Counted from the stretch's first letter, positions 42,127 to 50,745 are shown. The stretch is DNA of 64,000 bases from an uncultured Oscillospiraceae bacterium (GCA_910587645.1 CAJUNA010000002.1:8738-72737); one strand, 5' to 3'. Translations and numbers: made by a program. Notes: a model not told the origin generated them from the letters alone.

Positions 42127-43349
42127 TGGAATATGGCCTTCTGGGAGAAAAGCTGGGCCACAGCTTTTCTCCCCAGATTCATCACGCCCTGGCAGATTAT
42201 GATTACCGCCTCTATCCCATGCCGCCGGAGGAGGTGGAGGACCTGTTCCGCCGCCGTCCTTTTCGGGGGCTGAACGTCACCATCCCCTACAAGCAGGCGG
42301 TTATACCCCTGTGCGATGACATCGACCCCCGCGCCGCCGCCATCGGGGCGGTGAACACGGTGGTCAACCAGAACGGGAAGCTTACGGGCTATAATACGGA
42401 CATTGACGGCCTCATCTACCTTGCCCAATCCGCCGGGGTCTCCCTGGCCGGGAAAAAGGTCCTGGTTTTAGGCTCCGGCGGTACCAGCCGCACGGCCCAG
42501 GCCGCCGCCAGGGAACTGGGCGCGGCGGAAATCGTGGTGATTTCCCGCCATGGAGAGGACAACTATCAAAACCTGTCCCGCCACCGGGATGGGGAGGTCA
42601 TTATCAATACTTCGCCGGTGGGCATGTACCCCAATGGCGGCGTTTCCCCGGTGTCCCTGGCGGCGTTTCCCAGGCTGGCCGGGGTGCTGGATGTGATTTT
42701 TAACCCCCTGCGCACGGCGCTGTACATGGAGGCGGAGGAGCGGGGGATCCCCGCTTCCTGCGGCCTGCCCATGCTGGTGTCACAGGCAAAACGCGCCGCC
42801 GAGCTGTTTACGGGCACCGCCATTGACAGCAGCCGCGTAGAAGAAATCCTTGCCGCCTTGACCCGGCAGGTGCAGAACGTGGTGCTTATCGGGATGCCCG
42901 GCAGCGGCAAGAGCGCCATAGGCCGCGCCCTGGCCAGGACGTTGGGCAAGGAGTTTGTAGATCTGGACCGGCTGATTGCAGGCGAGGCCCGCAAGCCCAT
43001 CCCCCAAATCTTTGCTGAAGACGGCGAGGGCGCCTTCCGCCGCCTGGAAAGCCAAATTGTCCGGCAGGCGGGGAGCCGTACCAACTGCGTTCTCAGCACC
43101 GGCGGCGGCGTTGTGACCCGCCGGGAAAACTACGCGCCCCTCCACCAGAACGGGGTCATCCTCCACCTCACCCGCGCCCTGGACAAGCTGCCTACGGCGG
43201 GCCGCCCCGTCTCCCAAAGTACGGACTTGGGGGAGCTGTGGCGGCGGCGGGAGCCGCTGTACCGCGCTTTCGCGGATCTGACGGTGGATAACAACGGCCC
43301 TATGGAGGACACAATCCAACAAATCTTAAAGGAGCTGGACGCCAGATGA
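42126..43349 (+). CDS. Fused shikimate dehydrogenase - shikimate kinase
   Basis: A 407-aa bifunctional protein. Residues 1-250 are AroE: SFSPQIHHAL, NVTIPYKQAV (catalytic Lys), GYNTDIDGL (catalytic Asp) and the NADP loop LGSGGTSRTA. Residues 257-407 are shikimate kinase (AroK): P-loop GMPGSGKSAIGRALA, DLDRLI and STGGGVV. The two steps on either side of shikimate are thus carried by one chain. The ATG (42126) overlaps the pheA stop in TGATG. The frame is continuous through the junction, so this is a real fusion and not two genes. Confidence 0.93.
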   Translation: MEYGLLGEKLGHSFSPQIHHALADYDYRLYPMPPEEVEDLFRRRPFRGLNVTIPYKQAVIPLCDDIDPRAAAIGAVNTVVNQNGKLTGYNTDIDGLIYLAQSAGVSLAGKKVLVLGSGGTSRTAQAAARELGAAEIVVISRHGEDNYQNLSRHRDGEVIINTSPVGMYPNGGVSPVSLAAFPRLAGVLDVIFNPLRTALYMEAEERGIPASCGLPMLVSQAKRAAELFTGTAIDSSRVEEILAALTRQVQNVVLIGMPGSGKSAIGRALARTLGKEFVDLDRLIAGEARKPIPQIFAEDGEGAFRRLESQIVRQAGSRTNCVLSTGGGVVTRRENYAPLHQNGVILHLTRALDKLPTAGRPVSQSTDLGELWRRREPLYRAFADLTVDNNGPMEDTIQQILKELDAR

Positions 43350-43795
43350 AGCTGCTTTTTCTCAACGGGCCGAATTTGAATATGCTGGGCATCCGGGAAC
43401 CGGATATCTACGGCCGGCAGACGTACGAGGACTTAAAACAGTATATCCGGGATTTCTGCAAAGAACTTGGCGTGGAGGAGTGTGGGATTTTCCAGTCCAA
43501 CCACGAGGGCGCGTTGGTAGACGCCATCCAGGACGCCTACGGAAAATTCGATGGCATCGTGATTAACCCCGCCGCCTACACCCATACCAGCGTTGCCCTG
43601 CTGGATGCGCTGAAAGCGGTGGGCCTTCCGGCGGTGGAGGTTCATCTCTCCGATGTAAGCCGCCGGGAGGATTTCCGGCAGGTGTCCTATGTCCGTCCCG
43701 CCTGCTGCAAGACCATCGCGGGCCACGGCTTTGCGGGATATAAGCTGGCGGCGGAGCATCTGGCCGCTTTACACGCCGGACACAGGAAGCAATAG
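43346..43795 (+). CDS. aroQ: Type II 3-dehydroquinate dehydratase
   Basis: A 149-aa dodecamer-forming dehydratase for the third shikimate step. Motifs: FLNGPNLNMLGIREPDIYG, the catalytic Tyr in that segment, INPAAYTHTSVALLDAL, and VEVHLSDVSRREDFR. Overlaps the preceding gene by 4 bp (ATGA) and is the last of the aromatic cluster. Confidence 0.96.
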   Translation: MKLLFLNGPNLNMLGIREPDIYGRQTYEDLKQYIRDFCKELGVEECGIFQSNHEGALVDAIQDAYGKFDGIVINPAAYTHTSVALLDALKAVGLPAVEVHLSDVSRREDFRQVSYVRPACCKTIAGHGFAGYKLAAEHLAALHAGHRKQ

Positions 43796-43858
43796 GCTGC
43801 GCCCGTCACGATTTTTCCCCCTTTCACATACAATAGCCCAGTAAAGGAGGCTGTTGCT

Positions 43859-44536
43859 ATGGAAAACAATATGAGTGGCGGGCAGGCCCCGTCCCCCGCC
43901 TACGACTACCGCTTATATGACCAAGTCTGGCAGCGGGTGTCGCCTGGAATAGACCCCTTCTCGGCGGATCCTGCCGCCGCAGGCATGTCCGGCGAGGTTC
44001 AACCCCCTGCCCCATCTGTCCCCGCCCCGCCGGAAGCGCCCCCGCCCGCCATGCCTGCGCCTAGGCAGGAAGGCGGCGGCACCCTGCCCGGCGCGGACCC
44101 CAATCCCTGCTGCATGGGGACAGACGCGCAGGAATCCCTGGAGGTACTGGAGGGCTTCATGCAGGAGGAGCTTGCCGGAAGCCGGTGCTGCCAAGCCTTG
44201 GCGGCCCGTGTCCGGAACCGGCAGGCGGCCCAATTGCTGTGCCGGGCAGCGTCCGAGAAGCGCGCTGCCGCCCGGGAACTGTGCGCCGCCTATTTTCTCA
44301 TCACTGGAACCCGTTATGAACCGGCAGTTACCTTAGAGCACATATGCTGGGAAAACCTGCCCCAGGCATTGCGCTCGTTCTATCATCAGGAAGCGTGCAA
44401 TGGTTTGAACTACCAGCGGGCGGCGGAGGAGACCCTGGATATCTGCCTGACGAAGCTCCTAAACCGTTTGTCTGAGCAGTCCTACCGCCGGGCGGAGGAA
44501 ATGATGTCCCTGCTTGGGAAAATGGTATGCTGCTAA
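43859..44536 (+). CDS. Ferritin-like domain protein (unassigned)
   Basis: A 225-aa protein with an N-terminal Pro/Ala/Gly-rich region (about 30-80) and a C-terminal helical domain (about 95-220) that resembles a ferritin-like four-helix bundle: LEVLEGFMQEELAGSRCCQALA, AASEKRAAARELCAAYFLITG and RSFYHQEACNGLNYQRAAEET have the spacing of Glu/His metal ligands. Such proteins are frequent in spore-forming Clostridia next to coat proteins. AAGGAGG ribosome site. Function not known to me. Confidence 0.6.
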   Translation: MENNMSGGQAPSPAYDYRLYDQVWQRVSPGIDPFSADPAAAGMSGEVQPPAPSVPAPPEAPPPAMPAPRQEGGGTLPGADPNPCCMGTDAQESLEVLEGFMQEELAGSRCCQALAARVRNRQAAQLLCRAASEKRAAARELCAAYFLITGTRYEPAVTLEHICWENLPQALRSFYHQEACNGLNYQRAAEETLDICLTKLLNRLSEQSYRRAEEMMSLLGKMVCC

Positions 44537-44558
44537 TCTGAACAAAGGAGAATATCAA

Positions 44559-44702
44559 ATGCTGAACACCCGAGAAGCGGCGCTGGATCTGCTGCGCCAA
44601 CATAATAAGGAACCCTTTCACATACGCCGCGCCCTGGCCGTTGAGGGCGTCATGGCCTGGTACGTCAAGGAACTGGGCAATGAAAGCAGCGTACATTTCT
44701 GA
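44559..44702 (+). pseudogene. N-terminal fragment of an HD-domain hydrolase
   Basis: A 47-aa frame with a strong AAAGGAG ribosome site 8 nt before the ATG. The sequence TREAALDLLRQHNKEPFHIRRALAVEGVMAWYVKELG matches the conserved beginning of HD/HDIG hydrolases of about 185 aa, including the histidine of HIRRALAVEGVM, but stops before the HD motif (the LLHDLD segment). It cannot be catalytic as it stands. Downstream DNA encodes a different lipoprotein, so the rest of the gene has been lost. A retained small protein is the alternative. Confidence 0.6.
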
Positions 44703-44719
44703 CCGATGGCTGGCGTGAG

Positions 44720-45289
44720 ATGAAAACAAGGATTTGGATTATTTTTCTGGCGGCATACCTGCTGCTGGCGGGCTGCCGGAGGGCGGAAATAGCCCCTCCG
44801 GCAGCTCCCGCCCCTCCTTTGGACACCCCCGCGCCGGAGATCCGCCAGGATGAGGAGATCCCCCCGGTGGCATTGGAGCGGCTGACCGTTGAAGTTGCCG
44901 TGGCCTGGGAGGATGCTGACCGCATGCTGGCCCAGTTGGAGGAGTTGTCCCGGCTGCTGGAGGACGCCCTCGCCGCCAGCGGATGCACTATCGAGGAACC
45001 GGCTACCGTAACTATTGGCACCGCCGGGGGAATCACCGCCCAGGCCTTGCAGGACGGCGGCGTAGACGCGGCGTTCCTGCCAGAGGGCGACTTCGCGGAA
45101 ATAGAGGGCGGAGCGGATATGATACTGGCCTGTCCGGATATAGGGATGGTGGCGGCGGTAAGCGCCGCAAAGCCGGCACTGGATCAGGCATTTCAGAATT
45201 GTTTCGCCAAGGCACTGGCAGAAACCGAAGCGGGGCAGGAATTTTTGGCAATCTGCTACCCTGGCGCGGTTTTCACTATAGCGGAATAA
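44720..45289 (+). CDS. Short PhnD-like lipoprotein
   Basis: A 189-aa lipoprotein with lipobox LLAGC (Cys about 19) and a Pro/Ala-rich spacer. The remainder is like the two ends of phosphonate-binding PhnD proteins: LTVEVAVAWEDADRMLAQLEELSRLLEDAL and GGVDAAFLPEGDFAEI from the first lobe, then LDQAFQNCFAKALAETEAGQEFLAICY from the C-terminal helices. The middle of the usual 300-aa protein is absent. No permease or ATPase is adjacent. Could be a derived sensor or a decayed binding protein. Confidence 0.6.
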   Translation: MKTRIWIIFLAAYLLLAGCRRAEIAPPAAPAPPLDTPAPEIRQDEEIPPVALERLTVEVAVAWEDADRMLAQLEELSRLLEDALAASGCTIEEPATVTIGTAGGITAQALQDGGVDAAFLPEGDFAEIEGGADMILACPDIGMVAAVSAAKPALDQAFQNCFAKALAETEAGQEFLAICYPGAVFTIAE

Positions 45290-45358
45290 GCGATGCCGCA
45301 CTGCCGCCGGAGACGGCGGGAACCCCGCTGCGATCATCAGAGTAAAGGAACTGGAATT

Positions 45359-47590
45359 ATGCCAAAGAAGAATCCTGACGAAAACACCCCAAAAGTAAAC
45401 AACCCCAACGTCTTGGGGTTAAAGGCCCAGGTTCAGGAGCAAGCCATCACCGACACCCTGGAAACAAACTTCATGCCTTACGCCATGTCGGTGATTATGT
45501 CCCGGGCCATTCCGGAGATCGATGGATTTAAGCCCTCCCACCGGAAGCTGCTGTATACCATGTATAAAATGGGGCTCCTCACCGGCACACGAACCAAGTC
45601 CGCCAACATCGTAGGGCAGACCATGCGCCTGAACCCCCATGGCGATGCCGCCATCTATGAGACGATGGTTCGACTCTCCAAAGGCTACGGCGCACTGCTC
45701 CATCCCCTGGTGGACAGCAAGGGAAACTTCGGCAAGGTCTATTCCCGGGATATGGCCTACGCGGCCAGCCGGTATACGGAAGCGAAGCTGGCTCTCATCT
45801 GCCAGGAGTTGTTCCGGGATCTGGACCAGGACGCTGTGGACTTTGTGGACAACTACGACAACACCATGAAGGAGCCGTCGCTGCTGCCGACTACCTTCCC
45901 CAACATCCTGGTCTCCGCCAACCAGGGCATTGCCGTAGGCATGGCCTCCCAGCTATGCGGGTTCAACCTGGGGGAGGTCTGTGACACCACTATAGCGTAT
46001 CTGAAAAACCCGGACTGTAGCATTTCCTCTACATTACTGGGGCCGGACTTCCCCACCGGCGGGGAGCTGATTTACGATCAGTCCGCATTGGAGGAGATCT
46101 ACCGGACCGGCCGGGGATCGGTCAAAATCCGGGGAAAATACCGCTATGTAAAAAGCGAAAATGTGGTAGAGATCTACGAAATCCCCTACACCACCACCAC
46201 GGAAGCCATTATTGACAAGGTGGCGGAGCTGATTAAGGCGGGGAAGCTGAAAGAAATCTCCGACATGCGGGACGAGACGGATCTGTCCGGCCTGAAGCTT
46301 GCCATCGACCTCAAGCGGGGCGTAGATCCGGAAAAACTGATGGCAAAGCTCTACAAGGCCACTACCCTCCAGGACTCCATTAGCTGCAACTTCAACGTCC
46401 TGATTGCCGGGATGCCCCGGGTTATGGGCGTAGGGGAACTGCTACAGGAGTGGTGCGCGTGGCGCACGGAATCCGTCCGGCGGCGGGTGTACTTTACCCT
46501 TGGGAAGAAAAAGGATAAGCTCCACCTGCTTAAGGGCTTGAAACGGATCCTGCTGGATATTGACAAGGCCATCAAGATCATCCGCGAGACCGAGGGCGAA
46601 GCCGACGTCATCCCCAACCTGATGATTGGCTTTGGTATTGACCAGGTACAGGCGGAATATGTGGCGGAGATCCGCCTGCGCAACATCAATAAGGAATATA
46701 TCCTCAAACGGGTTCAGGAGGAGGAAGCTCTCCGGGACGAGATCGCGGATTTAGAGGATCTGGTCAACAGCCCGGGGCGGATCAAGAAGCTTATCACCAA
46801 GGAACTGGCGGATGTAAAGAAAAAGTACGCGCAGCCCCGCCAGACCTCCATCGTCTACGAGCACGAGATTGTCACCTTTGACGAGAGCGCGGAGATTCCG
46901 GATTATCCGGTGACTGTCTTTCTGTCCAGGGAGGGGTATTTCAAAAAAATTACACCGCAATCCCTGCGCATGGCGGACACACAGAAATATAAAGACGAGG
47001 ACGGCCTGCGCCAGAGCTGCGAGACGACCAACCGCGCGGAGGTTATGTTTTTCACCAACAAACAGCAGGTATACAAATGCCGCCTGTCGGACTTTGACGA
47101 CAGTAAGGCCAGCGTTTTGGGCGACTATCTGCCCAGCCGGCTGTCCATGGATCCGGAGGAGAGCGTGGCTGGCATGGTTCTGCCGGGGGATTACTCCGGC
47201 GCGCTGCTGTTTTTCTTTGCCAATGGGAAAGCGGCGCGGGTAGAATTGTCGGCGTACGCCACCACTTCCAACCGCCGGAAGCTGACAGGGGCATACAGTG
47301 ATAAAAGCCCGCTGGCGGCGCTGCTGTTCCTGCATGAGGACCGGGAACTGGCCTTGTACTCGAATGAGCCGAGGGCGCTGGTCTTCAACACGGCGCTGCT
47401 GTCGCCCAAGTCCACCCGGACTACCCAGGGCGTGCAGGTCATGACGCTGAAACCCAAATACCACTTGGAACGCGCTATACCGCTGGAGGAAAGCTCCATC
47501 ACCAATTTAGCCCGTTACCGTTGCCGTTCCATCCCGGCGGCAGGCGCCCTGATGCGGGAGGAAGACGGCGAGCAGATGCGGCTGCTGTAA
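45359..47590 (+). CDS. Type IIA topoisomerase subunit A (gyrase A/ParC family, clostridial variant)
   Basis: A 743-aa DNA breakage-reunion subunit. The catalytic tyrosine is Tyr139 in AASRYTEAKL; LNPHGDAAIYETM is the DNA-contact helix and IAVGMASQL follows. The last third has degenerate beta-pinwheel repeats (PVTVFLSREGYFKKI, AGMVLPGDYSGALLFFFANGKA) rather than a full GyrA C-terminal domain with a GyrA box. This fits the clostridial topoisomerase IV-like A subunit. The positions equivalent to E. coli GyrA Ser83 and Asp87 are Ala97 and Glu101. Its B subunit is not adjacent in the window. ATG 45359 has an AAAGGA site. Confidence 0.9.
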   Translation: MPKKNPDENTPKVNNPNVLGLKAQVQEQAITDTLETNFMPYAMSVIMSRAIPEIDGFKPSHRKLLYTMYKMGLLTGTRTKSANIVGQTMRLNPHGDAAIYETMVRLSKGYGALLHPLVDSKGNFGKVYSRDMAYAASRYTEAKLALICQELFRDLDQDAVDFVDNYDNTMKEPSLLPTTFPNILVSANQGIAVGMASQLCGFNLGEVCDTTIAYLKNPDCSISSTLLGPDFPTGGELIYDQSALEEIYRTGRGSVKIRGKYRYVKSENVVEIYEIPYTTTTEAIIDKVAELIKAGKLKEISDMRDETDLSGLKLAIDLKRGVDPEKLMAKLYKATTLQDSISCNFNVLIAGMPRVMGVGELLQEWCAWRTESVRRRVYFTLGKKKDKLHLLKGLKRILLDIDKAIKIIRETEGEADVIPNLMIGFGIDQVQAEYVAEIRLRNINKEYILKRVQEEEALRDEIADLEDLVNSPGRIKKLITKELADVKKKYAQPRQTSIVYEHEIVTFDESAEIPDYPVTVFLSREGYFKKITPQSLRMADTQKYKDEDGLRQSCETTNRAEVMFFTNKQQVYKCRLSDFDDSKASVLGDYLPSRLSMDPEESVAGMVLPGDYSGALLFFFANGKAARVELSAYATTSNRRKLTGAYSDKSPLAALLFLHEDRELALYSNEPRALVFNTALLSPKSTRTTQGVQVMTLKPKYHLERAIPLEESSITNLARYRCRSIPAAGALMREEDGEQMRLL

Positions 47591-47592
47591 GA

Positions 47593-47628
47593 AAACGCCG
47601 GGGCCGGTGTAGACCGGCTCCGGCGTTT
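47593..47628 (+). terminator. Terminator after the topoisomerase gene
   Basis: 16-bp GC-rich arms (47593-47608 and 47613-47628, one G-T pair) with a GTAG loop and TTT at the end. It also lies just past the stop of the convergent gene at 47641. Confidence 0.75.
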
Positions 47629-47640
47629 GGAGGTATGGGA

Positions 47641-48426
47641 TCATTCCGCCGCCGCGGGGGCGCTGGCATCGTTTGTTTCCTCAGGCTCTGTTTCTGGAAG
47701 CGGCTCGTCCCGGCGCAGGGCGAGGAATACGGTCAGGATCATGGCGCTGCCTGCGAAAGCCAAGGCCTGGCCCCAGTTTCCAATGCTGTCCGCCAGGGCG
47801 GCGAGACAGAGGGGGACAGCCATGTCCCCCAGGAAGGCAAACCACCGCAGGCTGCCCTCACGGCAGGGCAGCCCGGCGAGCTGGTAGAAGGCGCAGGCGA
47901 TCAGCGCCGCCGCAAGTACCGGCAGGTAATAGCTTTCCAGCACCGGGCTGCAATCCACCGGCAGGTACACGGCCAAAACGAACAGGACGGAAAAAAGCAT
48001 GGCAGGCAAGAGGGGGAGGGTTTTCGCTTCCCCGCCGCGCACCTGTTTTGCGAAGAGGATAAGGCCAACGGCTGCTGCTGCGCCCGCCACTGCCACCGCC
48101 ACTGGCAGGGCTGTCCACCCCGGGAGCAGGATGCCGCCGGCGCAGAGGATCAAGCTTCCCGCAGCCAGCAGGGGGAGGGATTTTTGCCCCATCGGGGCAA
48201 AGCAGTTGATATAGGAGCGTTTGCCGCCGGGGATTTTCCAGGCGAGGAAAAGTTCAGCAGCCGCTAAGCAAAGAACCGTAGCAACAAGGATGATACCCGG
48301 CACAGATGCCTGGGCCAAACCTGTCACAGGATCGAAGCCAGATTTTAATTGTGCCCAGCGGAGGGCGAAAAGCAGGAGCCCCTGCACCCAAAGGCGGATT
48401 CCCTTAAAGTAAATGGTATTTCTCAT
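47641..48426 (-). CDS. Multi-pass membrane protein of unknown function
   Basis: A 261-aa protein with about seven hydrophobic helices from residue 12 to 235 and a short acidic cytoplasmic tail (LPETEPEETNDASAPAAAE). I do not recognise a family. It is monocistronic with its own promoter (48599-48627) and a 170-nt leader carrying the same AAGAAGAAACTCCCC block found before ntpA. GAAAGGA ribosome site before ATG 48426. Confidence 0.7.
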   Translation of the reverse strand: MRNTIYFKGIRLWVQGLLLFALRWAQLKSGFDPVTGLAQASVPGIILVATVLCLAAAELFLAWKIPGGKRSYINCFAPMGQKSLPLLAAGSLILCAGGILLPGWTALPVAVAVAGAAAAVGLILFAKQVRGGEAKTLPLLPAMLFSVLFVLAVYLPVDCSPVLESYYLPVLAAALIACAFYQLAGLPCREGSLRWFAFLGDMAVPLCLAALADSIGNWGQALAFAGSAMILTVFLALRRDEPLPETEPEETNDASAPAAAE

Positions 48427-48443
48427 GGTATGTGTTCCTTTCT

Positions 48444-48500
48444 TCGCGCTTTCCGGGCGCGAGGGGAGTTTCTTCTTGAATCAGCCCTGGGGCTTCCGCC
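48444..48500 (-). repeat. Leader element: AAGAAGAAACTCCCC motif plus GC hairpin (copy 2)
   Basis: Motif core at 48463-48480 with a 6-bp GC hairpin (48444-48449/48457-48462) between it and the start codon at 48426. It parallels the copy at 29420-29476 in order and orientation relative to the downstream gene. The remaining leader to 48598 shows nothing else I can name. Confidence 0.5.
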
Positions 48501-48598
48501 GCCCTGGCAGCTTGCAGGGCTCCGCCTGCCGTCCTGTTAAAGGGGCACACGCTATTGCTGCTGCACGGCAAGCTTGTGGGCCCTGCGGCGGCATGAAT

Positions 48599-48627
48599 AG
48601 TATAGCACTGATTTTTCGTTTTGTCAT
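48599..48627 (-). promoter_or_regulatory. Promoter of the membrane-protein gene
   Basis: Minus strand ATGACA (48622-48627), 17-bp spacer ending in TGC, TATACT (48599-48604). Confidence 0.6.
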
Positions 48628-48680
48628 TCATTTTTTGGACAAGCAACGCATATCCTGTGGGAGAAGGAGAGGATGCACCT

Positions 48681-49736
48681 ATGGGAAAGCAGATCTTGAT
48701 GTCTCTACTGCTGATTTTTTTAGTCTTTTTCCTGCCGTGGCTCTGGGGCGGCCCAGCAAAGGAAACCCCGCCGGAAATGGAGCCGCCCCCTGCCGGGGAT
48801 TCTGCCCCCGAACCGGCGGCAGATCCGGAACCGCCTGTCAAGGACAACCCTGCGGCTGCCGGAAACAGGCAGGAAATTGACGCGGTGACCCCTTTGAACG
48901 TGATGATCCAGGGGAAACTCCAACAGATGGATATGCAGACTTACCTCCTGGGCGTAGTGCGGGCAGAAATGCCCGTTACCTTCCATGAGGAAGCCCTGAA
49001 AGCGCAAACCGTCGCCGCCAGGACCTACATACTCCACAAGATCGCTGGCGGCGGCAGCGCCAACCATCCTCAGGCTGACGCCTGCGATGATATCAACTGC
49101 TGCCAGGCCTATAAAAGCGAAGAGGATGCCGCCGCCGGTTGGGGCGAACAGGCTGGCGAATTTGAAAAAAAAGTCCGCAGCGCCGTGGAAGGGACTGATG
49201 GCGAATGTATCCTCTATGAGGGCGCCCCGGTACTGGCGGTGTTCCATTCCTCCTCTGTGGGAACCACCCAGGACGCCCAGAGCGTTTGGAGCGCGAGCCT
49301 GCCGTACCTCCAAAGCGTGGAGACCCCCGAGAGTGAGGACAGCGTACCAAATTACCGCTCCACTGCCAGCTTTACCGCCAGCGAACTGCGGGAAAAGCTG
49401 TTAAACGCCCTATCCGGCGCAGAACTGGACGGCAGCCCCTCCAACTGGTTTACCAACATCCAGCAAAAGCCCAGCGGGACGGTTACCAGCCTGTCCGTAG
49501 GCGGCGTGGAGGTGGGCGGTAACCGCCTCAGGACAATTCTGGGACTGCGCAGCGCATGTTTTACGATCTCCTTTGATGGAGATGAAGTAACCTTTTCCGT
49601 ATCCGGATATGGCCATGGGGTCGGCATGAGCCAATATGGCGCCAATGTACTGGCGGAGGGCGGCATGGGTTACCGGGAGATATTGGAGTGGTACTACACC
49701 GGCGCGGAGGTCGGCCTGATCGAAAGCGGCGGATAA
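48681..49736 (+). CDS. spoIID: Stage II sporulation protein D (SpoIID), peptidoglycan lytic transglycosylase
   Basis: A 351-aa membrane-anchored enzyme (N-terminal helix about 5-22, then a Pro/Glu linker) that cleaves glycan strands in the septum and drives engulfment of the forespore. The SpoIID/LytB domain shows YLLGVVRAEMPVTFHEEALKAQ (with the catalytic Glu), AVFHSSSVGTT, and the terminal SGYGHGVGMSQYGA signature. ATG 48681 follows AAGGAGAGG. It faces the spoIIQ-like gene across a shared terminator. Confidence 0.93.
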   Translation: MGKQILMSLLLIFLVFFLPWLWGGPAKETPPEMEPPPAGDSAPEPAADPEPPVKDNPAAAGNRQEIDAVTPLNVMIQGKLQQMDMQTYLLGVVRAEMPVTFHEEALKAQTVAARTYILHKIAGGGSANHPQADACDDINCCQAYKSEEDAAAGWGEQAGEFEKKVRSAVEGTDGECILYEGAPVLAVFHSSSVGTTQDAQSVWSASLPYLQSVETPESEDSVPNYRSTASFTASELREKLLNALSGAELDGSPSNWFTNIQQKPSGTVTSLSVGGVEVGGNRLRTILGLRSACFTISFDGDEVTFSVSGYGHGVGMSQYGANVLAEGGMGYREILEWYYTGAEVGLIESGG

Positions 49737-49744
49737 TGGTATGG

Positions 49745-49778
49745 AACAGCCCGGAAGGATTTTGCCTTCCGGGCTGTT
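49745..49778. terminator. Bidirectional terminator between spoIID and the spoIIQ-like gene
   Basis: Perfect 14-bp arms (49745-49758 and 49765-49778) with a 6-nt loop, placed between two convergent stops. Confidence 0.75.
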
Positions 49779-49782
49779 CTCG

Positions 49783-50559
49783 TTATTCCATACCTAAAAA
49801 CCCGGCGGGATCGACTGGTTCGCCATCCTTGGTGACGCTGAAGTGCAGATGCGCACCCAATCCGGCTTCCGTCAGGGAGGTATTGCCTACTGCGCCCAGC
49901 ACGGCGCCAGCGGGGATCTCGTCCCCTTTCAGTACGCTCAGCTCCGGCTGGAGGCTGGCGTAGGTGGTAATATAGCCGTTGCGGTGATCCACGGTGACAG
50001 TGGTGCCCATACGGGGGTCCTCTTCCACAGAGAGCACCACGCCTGCGGAAGCGGCGGCCACCGCGGTCCCGGCTTCCGCCTTGATATCCAGTCCGTCATG
50101 GATCCGCCAATCTCCCAGGGTTGCGTCATAGGTCAACTGATCCACGGAGAAAGCCGCCACGGTCTCCCCCGCCAGGGGCGGGACGATCACCATAGGTTCC
50201 ACCGCCTGCACCGGCGCAGGCTCCATAGTGGGCGCGTCATCCTCATTAAGAAAAGTGTCCTCCGGCGCTTCCGTTTTCTCCGGCTCGATAATAGGCCGGA
50301 CAACGGGCTGCTCTACAGGGATGGGGGTGTCCTTGATGACAGGCTTGGCTGGCTCCGGTTCCGGAACCACAACGTTCTGCGCGGGTTCCGGCTCGGAAAC
50401 GGCGCTGGGGAGGGGCGTTTCAATCTGGGGGTCCGGTTCCGTTTTCAGCAGGGCGAAATAGCCAACCACTCCGGCTGCGACTACGCAGACGAGCAGGGCT
50501 ATGTAGAAGCCCATGCCGCCGAAGATGGAGGCAGCCTGCCGCTTGCCTCTGTTGTCCAT
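49783..50559 (-). CDS. SpoIIQ-like LytM/M23 peptidase domain protein
   Basis: A 258-aa protein with one membrane helix (about 14-36), a long acidic/proline linker (45-130) and a LytM domain (about 140-258). SpoIIQ in the forespore membrane binds SpoIIIAH to form the engulfment channel. Both zinc-ligand motifs are present: HDGLD (His154, Asp158) and HLH (His237, His239); B. subtilis SpoIIQ has lost part of this site while C. difficile SpoIIQ keeps it, so this protein could be an active endopeptidase. The ATG at 50559 is chosen for its AAAGGAAG site; the longer frame upstream is non-coding. Its assignment as SpoIIQ is supported by spoIID next door. Confidence 0.8.
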   Translation of the reverse strand: MDNRGKRQAASIFGGMGFYIALLVCVVAAGVVGYFALLKTEPDPQIETPLPSAVSEPEPAQNVVVPEPEPAKPVIKDTPIPVEQPVVRPIIEPEKTEAPEDTFLNEDDAPTMEPAPVQAVEPMVIVPPLAGETVAAFSVDQLTYDATLGDWRIHDGLDIKAEAGTAVAAASAGVVLSVEEDPRMGTTVTVDHRNGYITTYASLQPELSVLKGDEIPAGAVLGAVGNTSLTEAGLGAHLHFSVTKDGEPVDPAGFLGME

Positions 50560-50710
50560 ACGAATTCTTCCTTTCATCATCCCGCCGCCCTGGGGCGGCT
50601 GTAATGGAGGTTTTTCCCTCCAGCCCCATTGTGCGCCGTTCTGGAAGATTTTATGCAGCCCCTCTTGAAATTTCTTTTCCGTCTTCCCGATGGCCGGATC
50701 AAGCACAGCA

Positions 50711-50745
50711 AAAAGGGAGCAGCCCCGAGGGAGCTGCTCCCTTTT
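50711..50745 (-). terminator. Terminator of the GH13 gene (cell-shape operon end)
   Basis: Perfect 13-bp arms (50711-50723 and 50733-50745), 9-nt loop, with T residues at the 3' side on the minus strand. Between it and 50560 I see no gene or clear promoter. Confidence 0.8.
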
